From Paracentrotus lividus (Eukaryota; Echinodermata; Echinoidea; Camarodonta; Echinidae), in assembly GCA_940671915.1 (NCBI GenBank), contig CALNVZ010003426.1, positions 52,475,345 to 52,539,344 on the forward strand: a stretch of DNA of 64,000 nucleotides. The letters run 5' to 3'. Under the pieces are notes generated by a model. It saw only the letters and a list, made by a program, of their open reading frames with translations. It was not told the DNA's origin and made no database searches. Below, in pieces: positions 35,181-46,654 of this stretch (position 1 is its first letter; the number at the start of each line of letters is the position of its first letter). Position numbers and translations under genes: made by a program.

Positions 35181-35237
35181 CTTAAAATAGAACGAAACAG
35201 ACGGAGAAAAACAGATAGAACATTGAATAGGGTGCAT

Positions 35238-36209
35238 GCAGGTAATATGGGCCAGCAGGTAATATGGGCCACCTGAAGCAAATCATGTCGTGGCCGTCGA
35301 CCGGTGACCGATGACCGGTGTGAGCACCATAATGTTGTTCATATGAACTGTATACGAGAATATATCGTCGTGAGAGCATCTGATGGCGAAATTTCTCTGA
35401 GAAAATTGCTGAAAACCAACAAGGTACGTAAAACATACGGCATTTTTTTACCCTGATGTAAAATTTTATATTTCACAGAATGTGGTGGTGAAAGAGTGTT
35501 TGAGGGGGTAACCTCAATTGTTTTGTATATTTAGTAAGCTTATAGTTTTATTTTGATCATACTAGCATGTACAGGTTAATTTGTTGTAGTGAGGGGGGTG
35601 CAATGTGACACTGAATGCTTGCCTGACACGGCAACATTAGTGCAGGTAATATGGGCCATCCAAAATGGCGGAAATGATTCTGGTACTCAGTATTGGGATG
35701 AGGCATCAATCTGTTTGCTACGATTTTTTTTGGGGTATTTTCACAGTATATAATTAATATAAATAACTTATTGTAGGCCTTTATTGACTTGTATAATGAA
35801 AATAATATTTAGATAAATATTAAAAAAAGAAATAATATAAAAAATACAAAACAATGAAATATATTGTCAAAGTATTTACTGAAGGGTCTTATAATTTCAA
35901 ATGATATCTTAAAGTTAATGATTTTCAACATCTTAAGCAAATTCCAGACATGGTAGAGTCATTGTAGTTTTTAACACATACATTAAATACATGTGCCCAT
36001 ATTACCTGCACATGCAGGTAATATGGGCACTTTGGTAATGACGTCAACTTTTGAATATTGCAGACAGGGGGGTTGGTGATAATTGTTTTTCTTCACAATA
36101 AAAGTTAGAGCAGTAGTTATTGATTCATATAAACAAAGATTAGACTGTGTTCATTTTGCAATTTTATGCAAATTAGGCAAATGAGCTTAGGGTACTCATA
36201 TTACCTGCA
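35238..36209. repeat. Word block GCAGGTAATATGGGCC
   Basis: Six copies of the word occur: 35238 and 35255 (direct, tandem), 35642 (direct), 35995 (reverse), 36014 (direct) and 36197 (reverse). The 35642-36009 and 36014-36208 segments each look like a small element bounded by the word as inverted ends. The second is flanked by CATG. The middle pair forms a perfect 38-bp palindrome (35993-36030). It abuts the 2A exon's upstream side. Confidence 0.8.
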
Positions 36210-36284
36210 TGTACCCTAGAATGATCGTAAACATTTTAAACCATTCATATTTATTTCACTTTCTTGTTCGTAAAAGGATTGATT

Positions 36285-36530
36285 GATTGATTCATTCATT
36301 TATTTATTGACGGCAAAAAACCAGTTCAACTGCTTTGGCTGTTTAACAATGGGGCCGTTCACAATACAATAAAGATACAGAGTAATCACATAAATAATAA
36401 AACTAAAACATAACATGAAATGGAGATATCAGTATAAAAAACACAAAGTAATTGATACAACTTCAATTTTATATACACAGATAATAAAGTTTTGTGAGTA
36501 AAAACAAATAAGATAAAATAAAATTTATTA
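36285..36530 (-). mobile_element. 3' tail of a CR1/L2-like LINE, tentative
   Basis: On the minus strand the piece reads ggccccattgttaaacag, then gttgaactgg, then gccgtcaataaataaatg, and ends in short (GAAT/CAAT)n repeats. This is the kind of 3' tail and repeat end seen in CR1/L2-type LINEs. No coding part is attached. Confidence 0.4.
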
Positions 36531-36631
36531 TATCCTCACCATCTCTCAGTTATGGACTATAGTCTATGCATAGTTATTCTTGGTCAAGAGTTTCGATTTG
36601 AAAATACCAATACTAAAATACCAAAACTAGA

Positions 36632-36684
36632 GTATTGGTATTTTCAAATACTAGAGTTCTTCTAGTATTTGAAAATACCAATAC
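36632..36684. other. Perfect 23-bp hairpin
   Basis: Arms of 23 bp beginning gtattggtattttcaa are exactly complementary around a 7-nt loop. A further partial copy of the arm lies at 36598-36615. Confidence 0.8.
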
Positions 36685-37627
36685 TAGAAGAATTCTGAGT
36701 GTCTCTGAATTTTTTCGGATAATATTCTTTGCTTTTTTATCCACTAAATACACTTGATTACTACTATTTCAAAATTTCTACATATATTGCTTCTCTCATG
36801 ATATAATTATAATGATTAATGAATCTAAGACAAATTTTAGATTGTCATTTCTCTCAATACTATGGAAGATGATTATTTTCGAAAAATCAAGTCAATATCT
36901 ATATATTATTAAGAATTATTTCAAATGTTACTTTCTATTGCATTGGTTATTATATTTATCGTATCCAAGTTAGCCGAATTTTTAATTATACATAGCTTTC
37001 CTAGTTATCCTAATATTGAATGGCTTTAGTTCAAACTATACGATACAATGCACGCGAAAAATTATCATGTCAACAGGTTTTTCGGTAATTTCATTTCCAG
37101 TACTTATGAAGACAATGCTACTTGTTCTTAAACGAATCATATAAATACCTCTTTTTGAAGTAAATTTTGAATAATTTTCCCAATCTTAATAATTCACTTA
37201 ATGAAGAATTACGTTTTAAACGTTGTAATAGTTTCCTCTCTTCATAGTATTATTATCAATTTTCTTCTTGTAATTTTCTTCTCGATATAGAGGGCGCAAC
37301 GGCGAACACTGGTAAGGTATGTAACCGCTGCAAATTTTGCTTTATTTACCGTGTTTTGCCGCGTCCGATTTCGTTTTCGTAATATATATTGTGTTATTTG
37401 TACACCTCTCATCGTAACTATATGTTTTATGAGAACTATATTATCACGAAACGCTGAAACGAGACATATATGTTTTGGGATCCTGGCATCATACCACATC
37501 GGACATATATATACACGACTATATGGTTCCTCGGCCCGAAAGCTTTCCCGTGACAGACAGGCAGTAAGAGGCCGGATCGCTCCAACAAGAGGCTTTTGTT
37601 ACCGTTGTTATTGGCAACCTGAACACA

Positions 37628-40448
37628 ATGGATCGAGCCGGAGCTCTTCACATCTTAATGCTAATCCTGTGCTTCGCCCAAGCCGGTGCGTTCACACGTT
37701 TCACCATCCCATCATACACCAGGGACGATTGGCAGCGGGTCAACTCCGACTTAAAGGATCTCATCGCCCCTGTACATCATGATTTGTGTCAACGAGAAAT
37801 AACTACTTCAGAAGCAGCTAATCGCTTCAGTAACATCGTGTTTGACTACTACTCTTCTCAGCCGGATTTCATCAGCGAGAAGAACTCCGAATCCTATATT
37901 GCACACGAGCCGAAGACGCTTTCAGACGCAAGAAAAAGGAAAAATGCCCTACGAAAGAAAGCGTATGGGAAGAACGCTTCTGAGGAAGATCAAAGGAGAT
38001 TCAGAGACGCAGTCAAGGCGGTTTCTTTTCTTAAAAAGAGATCTGATAACAGGAAAAGGGAAAAGGACTCAATACATCAGGAAAAACAATACCGTCGAGA
38101 CTTTTGGAGCTTCTCGAAATCGTTATGTAACGGCAGTCTGGACAAAGAGTCTACGAAACCATCTTTTACGAAAGATGTCGCAGACGCATACTACCCCGAT
38201 AAATATTCAACAAAAGTCACATTGGACTTTAATCAGTTAAATTGGTTCCCGTATGTATCTGTTAACGAACCAACTAAAAGTGAATTTGATATGAATGTTA
38301 TTACACCTAAACAGGTCAAGTCAATACTTCAAACTAAAAAAGCATCTTCTGCTCCCGGCCCTGATTGTTTGATGTATGGGTTATTACGTAATATACCTTG
38401 TATTCATCATTGTCTAGCTACTCTGTATACTCGTATACTTTTAGAAACGAATGATCCCCCCCAAAATTGGTCTGTTTCTCGTGTATCCCTCATACACAAA
38501 GACGGAGATACTTCTCTACCCGGAAATTTAGGATGATAGCACTCACTTCATGCGTTAGCAAAGTATTCCACCAAATTTTGGCTAACCGTATGGTTGAATA
38601 CCTTGTAGAGAACAATTTTATTGATAAGTCAGTGCAGAAGGCTTTTATCTAAGGCATAAATGGTTGTATAGAGCATAATCAAGTAGTCCAAGAGGTAATA
38701 GCAGATAGTCGACATAGAAAGCGTACTGTACACATCACCTTTTTTGACATAGCTGATGCCTTCGGAAGTGTTAGCCATGATCTGATCTCTCACTCACTTA
38801 AACGATTTGATGTTCCGCAACAAGTTACATTATACATCGATAATCTATATAGTAAGCTACAAGGTAACGTTGCTGGTTGTAACTGGTCATCTGACCCGTT
38901 CACTTTCAAGAGGGGTGTGTTTCAGGGAGACCCTCTTTCCCCGATTATATTTATCGCATGTTTCAATCCTCTGCTTGAATACTTAGCCGAACTTAAGAAT
39001 AAGTATGGTTATGATTTGAATGGTACCAAATTGATCACAACACCTTACGCTGATGATTTTAACCTAATTACATGTAATAAGGTACAACATCAGAAGATTA
39101 TCAATAAATTGCATCAATATAGTTCTTCAATGGGTCTCATTCTGAAACCTTCCAAATGTTGTAGCTTATCGGTCAGTAGTGGTTCACCAAAGGAAATACC
39201 ATTTTCTCTTGGCAATAACAATATCAGATCGCTGAGAGAAAAGCCACATCGTTTTCTCGGCGCCCAAATTTGTTTTAGTGGTAAAACATCAGACGTTTTT
39301 CACTACGTTCACAACGAAATCAGTACAAAGCTAGAAAGAATCGACCGATCACTGATAAGGCCTGAATATAAGGTGGCTATATATACAAGGTATATGCAGC
39401 CATCAGTTCGCTTCCTTTTGACGGTTCATTCCCTTCACAAGACCAACTTAGACGAACTTGACCTTCTCTCAAGACGGTTCGTCAAAAAGTGGCTCGGAGT
39501 TCCATCCCGTGGAGCAAATGTAGCTTTATTGCATTTGCCCCAAGGAATGAACATACCACGCATGTCCGATATCTATTGGCAATGTCACACTTTGGCACTC
39601 ACTAGATCGAGAGTCAAGGGTGACCCCTTGGTGAACCACGCACTCGACTGTACTTTGGTTAGAGAATCTGAATGGACAAAAAAACAATCGTCTATTGTCC
39701 AATGCCAACAAAATCTGAATTCAATAAAAGAAGCAGTGATGTAAACAACAGTTCATGGAATGTGGTAAAGAAGAGTGTAAAAAATAAGATAGAAGAAGAT
39801 GTAAAATCATACTGGGAGAAACAAATAGAACCATTGCTTGTTCAAGGCCAGTTCTTGAAACTTCTAACACTTGAAGATGAGAACCTAACTTGGAAATTCA
39901 TAATGTATGATTTACCTAAGAGGGTACTAAGTTTCGTCACCAACTCATGCATAGATTCCTTGCCATCCTACGCCAACCTTTACAGGTGGGCAAAAAGGCT
40001 AACAAATAAGTGCCCATATTGCCCTGCCACCACAGGTACCCTTCACCACATTCTTGCCAACTGCCCATCATTTCTTGATAGATATGAGTGGCGACACAAT
40101 AACATTCTTGGGTTCATATATCGTATGGTGAAAGAGTCCATCCCTCATGAGCAGGTTTATGCTGATATGCCGGGACTTTCCATTGCGGATGGAACAATTC
40201 CTCCACACATTCTGATCACCACACAACGTCCTGATCTCGTCATTGTTTGGGAATCAACGAAAAAAATGATGTTGGTTGAATTAACAGTGCCTTTTGAGAC
40301 TAATATCAATGACGCGCATACGAGAAAGCTTGAGCGATACAAAGAACTTGTGGCTGAAATAGGCAATAATGGTTACGATGTGACTTATCATGCCATTGAG
40401 ATAGGACAGCGCGGACAAATAAATCGGGACAACAAAGATCGGCTTTAA
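37628..40448 (+). pseudogene. R2/HERO-type LINE ORF (RT plus RLE), interrupted
   Basis: Order of parts: N-terminal region with Lys/Arg-rich stretch (37628-38290); RT start with KKASSAPGPDCLMYGLL; motif A FFDIADAF near 38740; QGDPLSP near 38925; YADDF near 39047; thumb; zinc knuckle CPYC...HHILANC (40010-40065); endonuclease core RPDLVIVWE...MMLVELTVPFE (40225-40300). The catalytic RT aspartates are present. Three breaks are visible. A 1-nt loss near 38527 shifts the frame within PGNFRMIAL. A TAA at 38650-38652 follows VQKAFI. A frame change lies near 39740. So this copy is dead, but decay is light and the insertion probably not very old. No N-terminal zinc finger was recognised, so 5' truncation is possible. 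Confidence 0.85.
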
Positions 40449-40905
40449 AGCTTGCTCAGGAAATGCTCGGTCTCTCTTCGCCCAAGTAACTTCTTTAAAA
40501 AAATTAGTAAATATGCAATCGTATCATCTTTTGTCATCTTCTATGCAAGAAAAGAAACTCAATGGGGAGATATCAAGTACCTTGACCTTTAAAAAACCTT
40601 CCTCTCTTCTTCCCCCTTCCTCTTCATCATTTCACATAACATTTTTTTGATTATTCTGTTACCGTTCTCAGGTTACAATTAATTGAAATATAATTCTCAA
40701 CAACAATCTGTCAGCTTTAATTGTAAACTATATTGTAAACTATACTGTTGAATGTATCATTTAAATACTGTATATTTATATGTTTTATGTTGTGTTTTAT
40801 GTTGTGATACCTGCCATGGTTCCAGAAAAGGAACGTGGACCTGGTTTATATGTACACATGTATTACTTTATGGCATTAAAGGCATGATTCAAAAAAAAAA
40901 AAAAA
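37628..40905 (+). mobile_element. R2/HERO-type LINE with restriction-like endonuclease
   Basis: One reverse transcriptase coding region is followed by a 3' UTR ending in a poly-A tract at about 40890-40905, shortly after an attaaa signal. The C-terminus has a zinc knuckle and a PD-(D/E)XK endonuclease, which places it in the R2/NeSL/HERO group of LINEs. HERO elements are known in sea urchins. The 5' UTR may begin upstream near 37280, but no boundary was seen. It lies antisense in the intron between exons A and B. Confidence 0.85.
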
Positions 40906-41105
40906 TACAGTTAATTTACTATGCTAAGATAATTGTAATGATTTTTTTTTTTAATGATTGTAACCATCGCAATTCAGTCTGCGGACTGTGAGAATGGAAT
41001 ATATTCAATAAAGTCCTTCAATTCAAAGTTCTTCAAATATCAAGACATAGATTTACTCTGTCTCGTGTTGTGGATATGTGAGCGGTGTGAAAAATTCTCG
41101 CTTAT

Positions 41106-42122
41106 GGCCACATGTCATGAGTTGGGTGGAAAATGCGTTACATGTCCAAAAAATTGTAGAAATATACATTGTCACAATCAAACATCTCTAGTTTCTTAGT
41201 AGTAAGTCAGACATGTATAAAAGTATATATATATTGAAAGCAGAGATTGAAAGGAGGATGATTAACATATTTTTGTGCCTGTATAAGGTGTGTCATAAAA
41301 GCTATACAGAGTGTTACAGGGAAAATGGTTTGAAAAACTTCACAATTTTACCGGCGAATAATTTCTTAATCTTTTCACCAAATGAAATGATTCATAGTGG
41401 ATTGTGTAAATAAGACGCTATGCTTCTAAAAAATATAAACTTGTAATACAAAATTATTTTTTCTAACCGCGCTACAGAGTGTCAAAAAAGAAGAAAGAAA
41501 TAGTGCAAAAAGGGCAGAAATCCTGTCTTTTACACTTGGATTACAACTCAAAGTTTATTGCAAGTAATATGTTTCGACTTAATTGTGTATTTACATGCAT
41601 GCAAAGAAAATTGCGAAAAAATGATAATTATTGTTATAAAATTGCATGTGACAATTTTTGATGCCTGCAATGCATTGTCTATGAGGATGTGTGCATCAAG
41701 TATGTTTTAATTGATTAATTAATTGATTAAATTAATTTAAAAAAATCTTCTTCACATTTATCTAGAACCACATAAATTCCCAAGAGAATGATATATCACT
41801 CAACCCATGAGACCAATTGGCTGCAAAGATATAAAGCAGCAAACAATAAGAAAGTAGCAAAAATGGGAATTCCCTATGCTTTAACACGTACCTCCACCGT
41901 AGGATCCTCCACCCCTTACCCTACTCCACTAAAAGTATCTTTGTATTAAAACTATGAGCATAACGAAGCTGAAACTTTACAGACATGTAGCCTGATAAAT
42001 TATCTACAATATGAATTATGACTGTACATCATTTTCATGCTATGTGAAAAAATGTGATAACTTTCCCTCCAAAATGTAACGCCTCCAACCTTTTACAATA
42101 CCCCAACTTGTGACACATGGCC
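41106..42122 (-). mobile_element. MITE copy 2, uninterrupted
   Basis: Reverse-oriented copy of 10059-11571 lacking the hAT-like insertion. Terminal word GGCCACATGTCATGAGTTGG matches the other end (ccccaacttgtgacacatggcc) as an inverted repeat. It is flanked by TTAT on both sides. There is no coding. Confidence 0.8.
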
Positions 42123-42258
42123 TTATATAAGGAGGCACTAAGTTCATCTTAGCTTTATATACATCAGTATTAAAGTATCTTTTTCTCTTTGTTTGGGTAG
42201 AGAGTCCCATTTTGGTAGTTCGTTTCTGTAAAAACGGCCAGCAGATACGCAATCTACA

Positions 42259-42423
42259 GTGCGTATCAATAAAAAGTTTACGCTTTGAAATTTCCCCAAA
42301 TTAAAAGAAATACAATATGGGGATTTTTTTTCACATAATCATATTCTTAGGCTTTCGCCTTATGCTTGAGCGAGCACTGTTTTTTTTTTTTATCGCTCGC
42401 AAAAAAAAATTTGCGCAGAAATA

Positions 42424-42464
<41 letters not shown>

Positions 42465-43200
42465 TTAAGGCGAAAAACCGAACTTACCGTGCTTTAATTT
42501 TTTTTTCTTTTTGGAAGAGCATTTTGGGTACATCGAAATAAAACAGTTAACTTTTTAAAACAACTTTTCTACCCCAATGAACATTGGAAGCCTATGAATG
42601 CATAATTTTTAGGTTGTTTGTACCAGCTGGATCTGAGGACATTAAATGAAACTAATCATTTTAAACAAAAATTCATTTCAGACACCTCCAGCATTTTTCT
42701 GTATTGAGTTTGGTTATTTAAAGAGGGTTTACATTTCATACTTCATTTCATATTTGTTTTCTCCACACTTTTCCCAGGCATGACAAGAAATAGCAGAAGG
42801 AAAAAATCAAGCCTACTATTTCATGCGAATCATTGCTGCATGTATGAGATATCTTCGCGATGGTCTAGGTGTGAGGGCTGGGCCGTAGCTATAGGGGGAT
42901 GTTTGGTTCGACACCCCCCTCCCCCCACTACTCTGGATATCATCGGTAAATCTGCGCTCCTGTCGGGGAAATGAAGAAAAAGGGCGAGAGGGGGGAAACA
43001 AGAAGGAAGGCGAAAAAATGAAGGGAAAGGGAGGAAAGAAAAAAGGAAAGAAGAGAAAGAAGGAAAGTTTTAAGGTCAATTAGAGTATGTTCCAGGTCAT
43101 TTTAAGCATTGCAAAAATTTCCTCGCGCAACCGCCCGCGTGCGCGTTTTACGCGCGCACAAGTCATAAATCACATGAAGTCAAAATTTGATTTAGACCAC
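42259..43200. other. Low-complexity intronic stretch
   Basis: Starts with cagtgcgtatca, like the MITE at 32178. It includes a T tract of about 36 (42427-42463), and a purine-rich (GAAA/GGAA)n block at 42975-43072. No gene was recognised. Confidence 0.4.
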
Positions 43201-43736
43201 GGCATCATGGTCAATATTCACGATTAAGAAAGGCATGTCATTGTTTCGTATTTTGTGTGAATTCTTAATTAGGGAGGAGTTTTTGTTGAAACTGAAAGCT
43301 ACATTCCCACCTTTTTCCCCACCTGATGCGCAACGTGTTTTATATAAGACGTTTGAAATTAAAATTACATTTTTTGGGTCAATATTATTATGTCGTAACA
43401 TTGAAAATTGATAAGTGTCACAAATATTAAATTTTGTAAACACATCAAAGGAAATTATATACAAGTATACCCTCTGCTGAGGATCATGAAATAGCATACT
43501 GTCCATGCTGTCGATATTATAGACTTTTGTTAAACTATGTATGATTATCATACGCGAGTAAAATTGAAGCAGTATCAGGATCTAAAGAATTGTTTTGGAC
43601 CTAAAAGATAATTGTGAACTGTTATTCAGCATTTCTTACTATCCTAATTTATTTAGTTCAAACCATTGTTAATAATTGTTAATTAATAGGATGGTTCTAG
43701 ATTTTTTTCTTTTTCATTTTTCAACATCAACCTTAC
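43201..43736. other. Intron downstream of exon A, nothing recognised
   Basis: AT-rich DNA without a supported feature. Confidence 0.35.
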
Positions 43737-44381
43737 CCGGAAACAGAATGAAGTTTGGTGAGTGTGGCTCGGTGTATCATCAATTTCCAACGGTGAAGAG
43801 TTTGATGACTCTATCTTTTCATGTTTGGTGTGATCTTGATTATCATTGTAGGGGTATACGGATACTCTTGGATAAATGTGTATGTATCTATTGTCCAATT
43901 CATCTAAATCAGTAGGCTCTGTAATTTCGGCGTCAGTAGTATCAGGGACATGCTTGAACTCCTTTTCTTGTGAAGGGGTACGGGTATCAGTACACATAGA
44001 CCTAGATTGAACATCATGATCGGTGCTTTCTCCGTCACATGAAGAGCCAACTTCTTTGGCAGTGCGACAACTAGAAGGGTTAGCGTTAGACAGACTCTGA
44101 GAATTAGCATCAATTTTGGTACCGTTGATGTCACTTGGAGATCCAGCTTGGGTTGTTTTTAGGTTAATTGTTTCAGAAGTTGCGGGTTGACATGTTGCGT
44201 TGCCACCTTGACTTTTTTCATCACAGGGTTGCTCAGCTGCTTTCTTCATTTTTTTCATCTCGCTGTAATATCTCCTGCAATAGTAGTTGTAGTCATATTC
44301 TTTCTTCTTTCGGCGTTTGTACGTACCGATCCTGGTACGCCAGACAGTGAGAGAGACGGTCATGATGGCATCAGCAGGATA
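43737..44381 (-). CDS. Candidate internal exon A, unknown Ser/Thr-rich protein
   Basis: A 645-nt minus-strand stretch, open for 215 codons, lies between a strong acceptor (pyrimidine run ending ttttacacag, exon from 44381) and a strong donor (TTCCGG then GTAAGG, exon ends 43737). It begins and ends in phase 0. The product starts YPADAIMTVSL, then has a basic patch (KRRKKK, about residues 24-29) and a tyrosine-rich stretch, then a long Ser/Thr/Asp-rich tail without recognised domain. The composition would suit a cytoplasmic tail or disordered linker, which is inference. The next candidate exon on the same strand, 35180-35020, also starts in phase 0, so the two could be spliced together over an 8.6-kb intron. 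I do not recognise the family. It could instead belong to a separate gene ending between the two. Confidence 0.5.
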
Positions 44382-44643
44382 CTGTGTAAAAGAGAAAGAA
44401 AGGGGAGCATAAATGTAACAGAGGATTATAATGCGTACCCTTTTTGTATGCTCGCGCACTCAGCAGGTGTTCAAACATTCTGGTTACTTAAAGCCTGTCT
44501 TAGCTTTGGTAAATCAATTGATTACTAGATTATAAATTATGGATGTATAAGGGGCGTGCAGACAGGTCTTCATACCTGGGGGCGGGGGGAGAGATTTTAT
44601 ATCGGCCAACTGGAGGATGTATAAGATATCCATGTAAGGGTGG

Positions 44644-44644
<1 letters not shown>

Positions 44645-44687
<43 letters not shown>
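44645..44687 (+). repeat. (GT)n microsatellite
   Basis: About 20 uninterrupted GT units. Confidence 0.95.
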
Positions 44688-44875
44688 ATGTGCAGTGACG
44701 TTATAAGCCCAACATTTTGAGGGATGCAGAACATGGCGTAAGGAGCAAAGCTTTTTTAAAAGTTGCAAGCGAGCGAAGTGTGCAAGCAAGAATTTTAGAT
44801 ATTTTTAAAATTAAAATTTTAGTTTGTACTAGTGTGGGTGTGTGTATTTATAGATGTAAACATACCTTATGTATA

Positions 44876-46050
44876 CACTACCCTCCAAAATTTTGGGTAC
44901 ACCTGATACCAGCTATGTTTTGTATCATTTAGGCCATTTTATGTCCAATTTTTCGGTCCAAATGATGTTGAAGTACAAACAATATATTATGCAAACAATA
45001 TACTTCACGATTATCCCACCAATTCTTCTTGGAATTCAGAATTTAGACAAAAATATGCAAAAGGACAAAAACATGATTTTGCACTAATTTATTCAATTAT
45101 TGAACAAATAAGATATCTCGGCCAATAATGACCCGATCGATGTTAAATTTTGCATGGATGTTGAGGAAAATGTAAAATATAACCCTGTACCATTTGTTTG
45201 TATTTTGAGGCAACAATCTATCAATTATCTATTTTTAAACATTTATTAAAATTTTACTTTAAAAATTGCTGTGAAGCCCAATTTCTTGTTATAGGTTGCT
45301 GAGCATAATAGTCAACAACATTATGATTTAAAAAATTAAGTTTCTCATGAATTCCTTTGTATTCTTTTGTTTTAATACTTTCTATTGTCTTCGATTGCTT
45401 TTTTTTAATATGTATTTCTTAAAGTTTTTTGCGTCTTTTATGATTCAGAAATGTTCCTGTATTGATTTCAAGATATCCAATATGATGCTAAAGGCCTTTT
45501 AGACGCAGTGTGTTAGAACAATTTAGGGGAATGGTGCATCCAGTACAGAAATGGGCAACAATTGAATTTTCGGTATTTGTAAACTTTCCTAATGACCGGT
45601 CAAAAAATGGTTTATTCATATAAAGACTGAATTATTCCTATTCTGACAGGGGGAAGGGTCTCAGCCAATTTAACCAATTATAAAACGTCCATGACTGCTG
45701 CGCAACCACTGCCAGCCCCAAATATGCCTTTTTGTGACTTTGTTCAAAATAAACTGCACACTGTGTTGTTAAGTGATACAACATTGTATTATTCCATGTC
45801 AGACCTAAATAGAATGTAAGATAGCATTTTGCTTTCATTTTCGAAACACAAAAGAGCCAAAACCATTAAGAAATACATAAAAATCAAAATAATAGAAGAC
45901 AAAAGAAAATAATAAAACAAAAGAATACATAAAAATTAATTACAAACTTCAAAATTTTTACTAAAATGTTGTTGACTATTACACAAAGCAACTTTTGAAA
46001 GGAGATTGGACTTCAAAACAAATTTTTTAAAGCCAAATATTGATAAATAT
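44876..46050 (+). mobile_element. Mariner-type palindromic MITE, family 2, copy 1
   Basis: Starts CACTACCCTCCAAAATTTTG after TA. Segment 45237-45480 is matched in reverse by 45790-46045 (shared words aatagtcaacaaca, atgtattcttttgtttta, atgtatttcttaa), so it is an imperfect palindrome centred near 45690. The right terminus was not found. A second partial copy lies at 58185-58806. Confidence 0.7.
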
Positions 46051-46079
46051 GGCATGACGAAAACTCCCTTAGAAAAGAA

Positions 46080-46236
46080 GGGACATCACATTTACATGGT
46101 TGTTCTTAAGGGATTACAACAGCCCTTCATGCTAATCCCCTTAATTCTCTTGTAGCCACCATTCAGTATTTGACAGTTATATTCATGAAACAGGGACATC
46201 AACATTTACATGGTTGTTCTTAAGGGATTACAACAG
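46080..46236 (+). repeat. Pair of 43-bp direct repeats
   Basis: acatttacatggttgttctt and neighbouring sequence occur at 46080-46122 and 46193-46236, nearly identical. Confidence 0.85.
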
Positions 46237-46654
46237 TCTATATCGTACAGACGCGATCTTGTTAGAAATCGTACTCCGAGTTCGTTTTTTTCTTCTTTTT
46301 TCTTCTTCTTCTCTTCAGGGACTGAGTTTTATAAATATGAGGGAGTAGTAAAAAGCTCTCCTAGACTTTTAAGGAGAGCAGTAGGGGAGCATTGTAAAAA
46401 CTCTTCTGTGACATGCAAGGGGAGCTTTTTTGTCTGATTATCAAAATGGATGCAAGAACGTACTAAAGTTTAAGTTACAACCAACAACCAAAGAGACAAA
46501 CAATGCAGACGTGCAATATTTATACTGTATGTCATTGAACTGTTTATTGTAGTTTTACATTTAGTTACCAGTGTATAAGTCATGTCCATCTAGAGATTAA
46601 ATGGAAATAAAATGTTGTACAAACAATACCAATGCGTATGTTGTTGCTTGACTT

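Noticed and set aside
43192-43551. 119-codon minus-strand open frame downstream of exon A
   Set aside because: AT-driven composition, no splice sites of quality, no recognisable domain.
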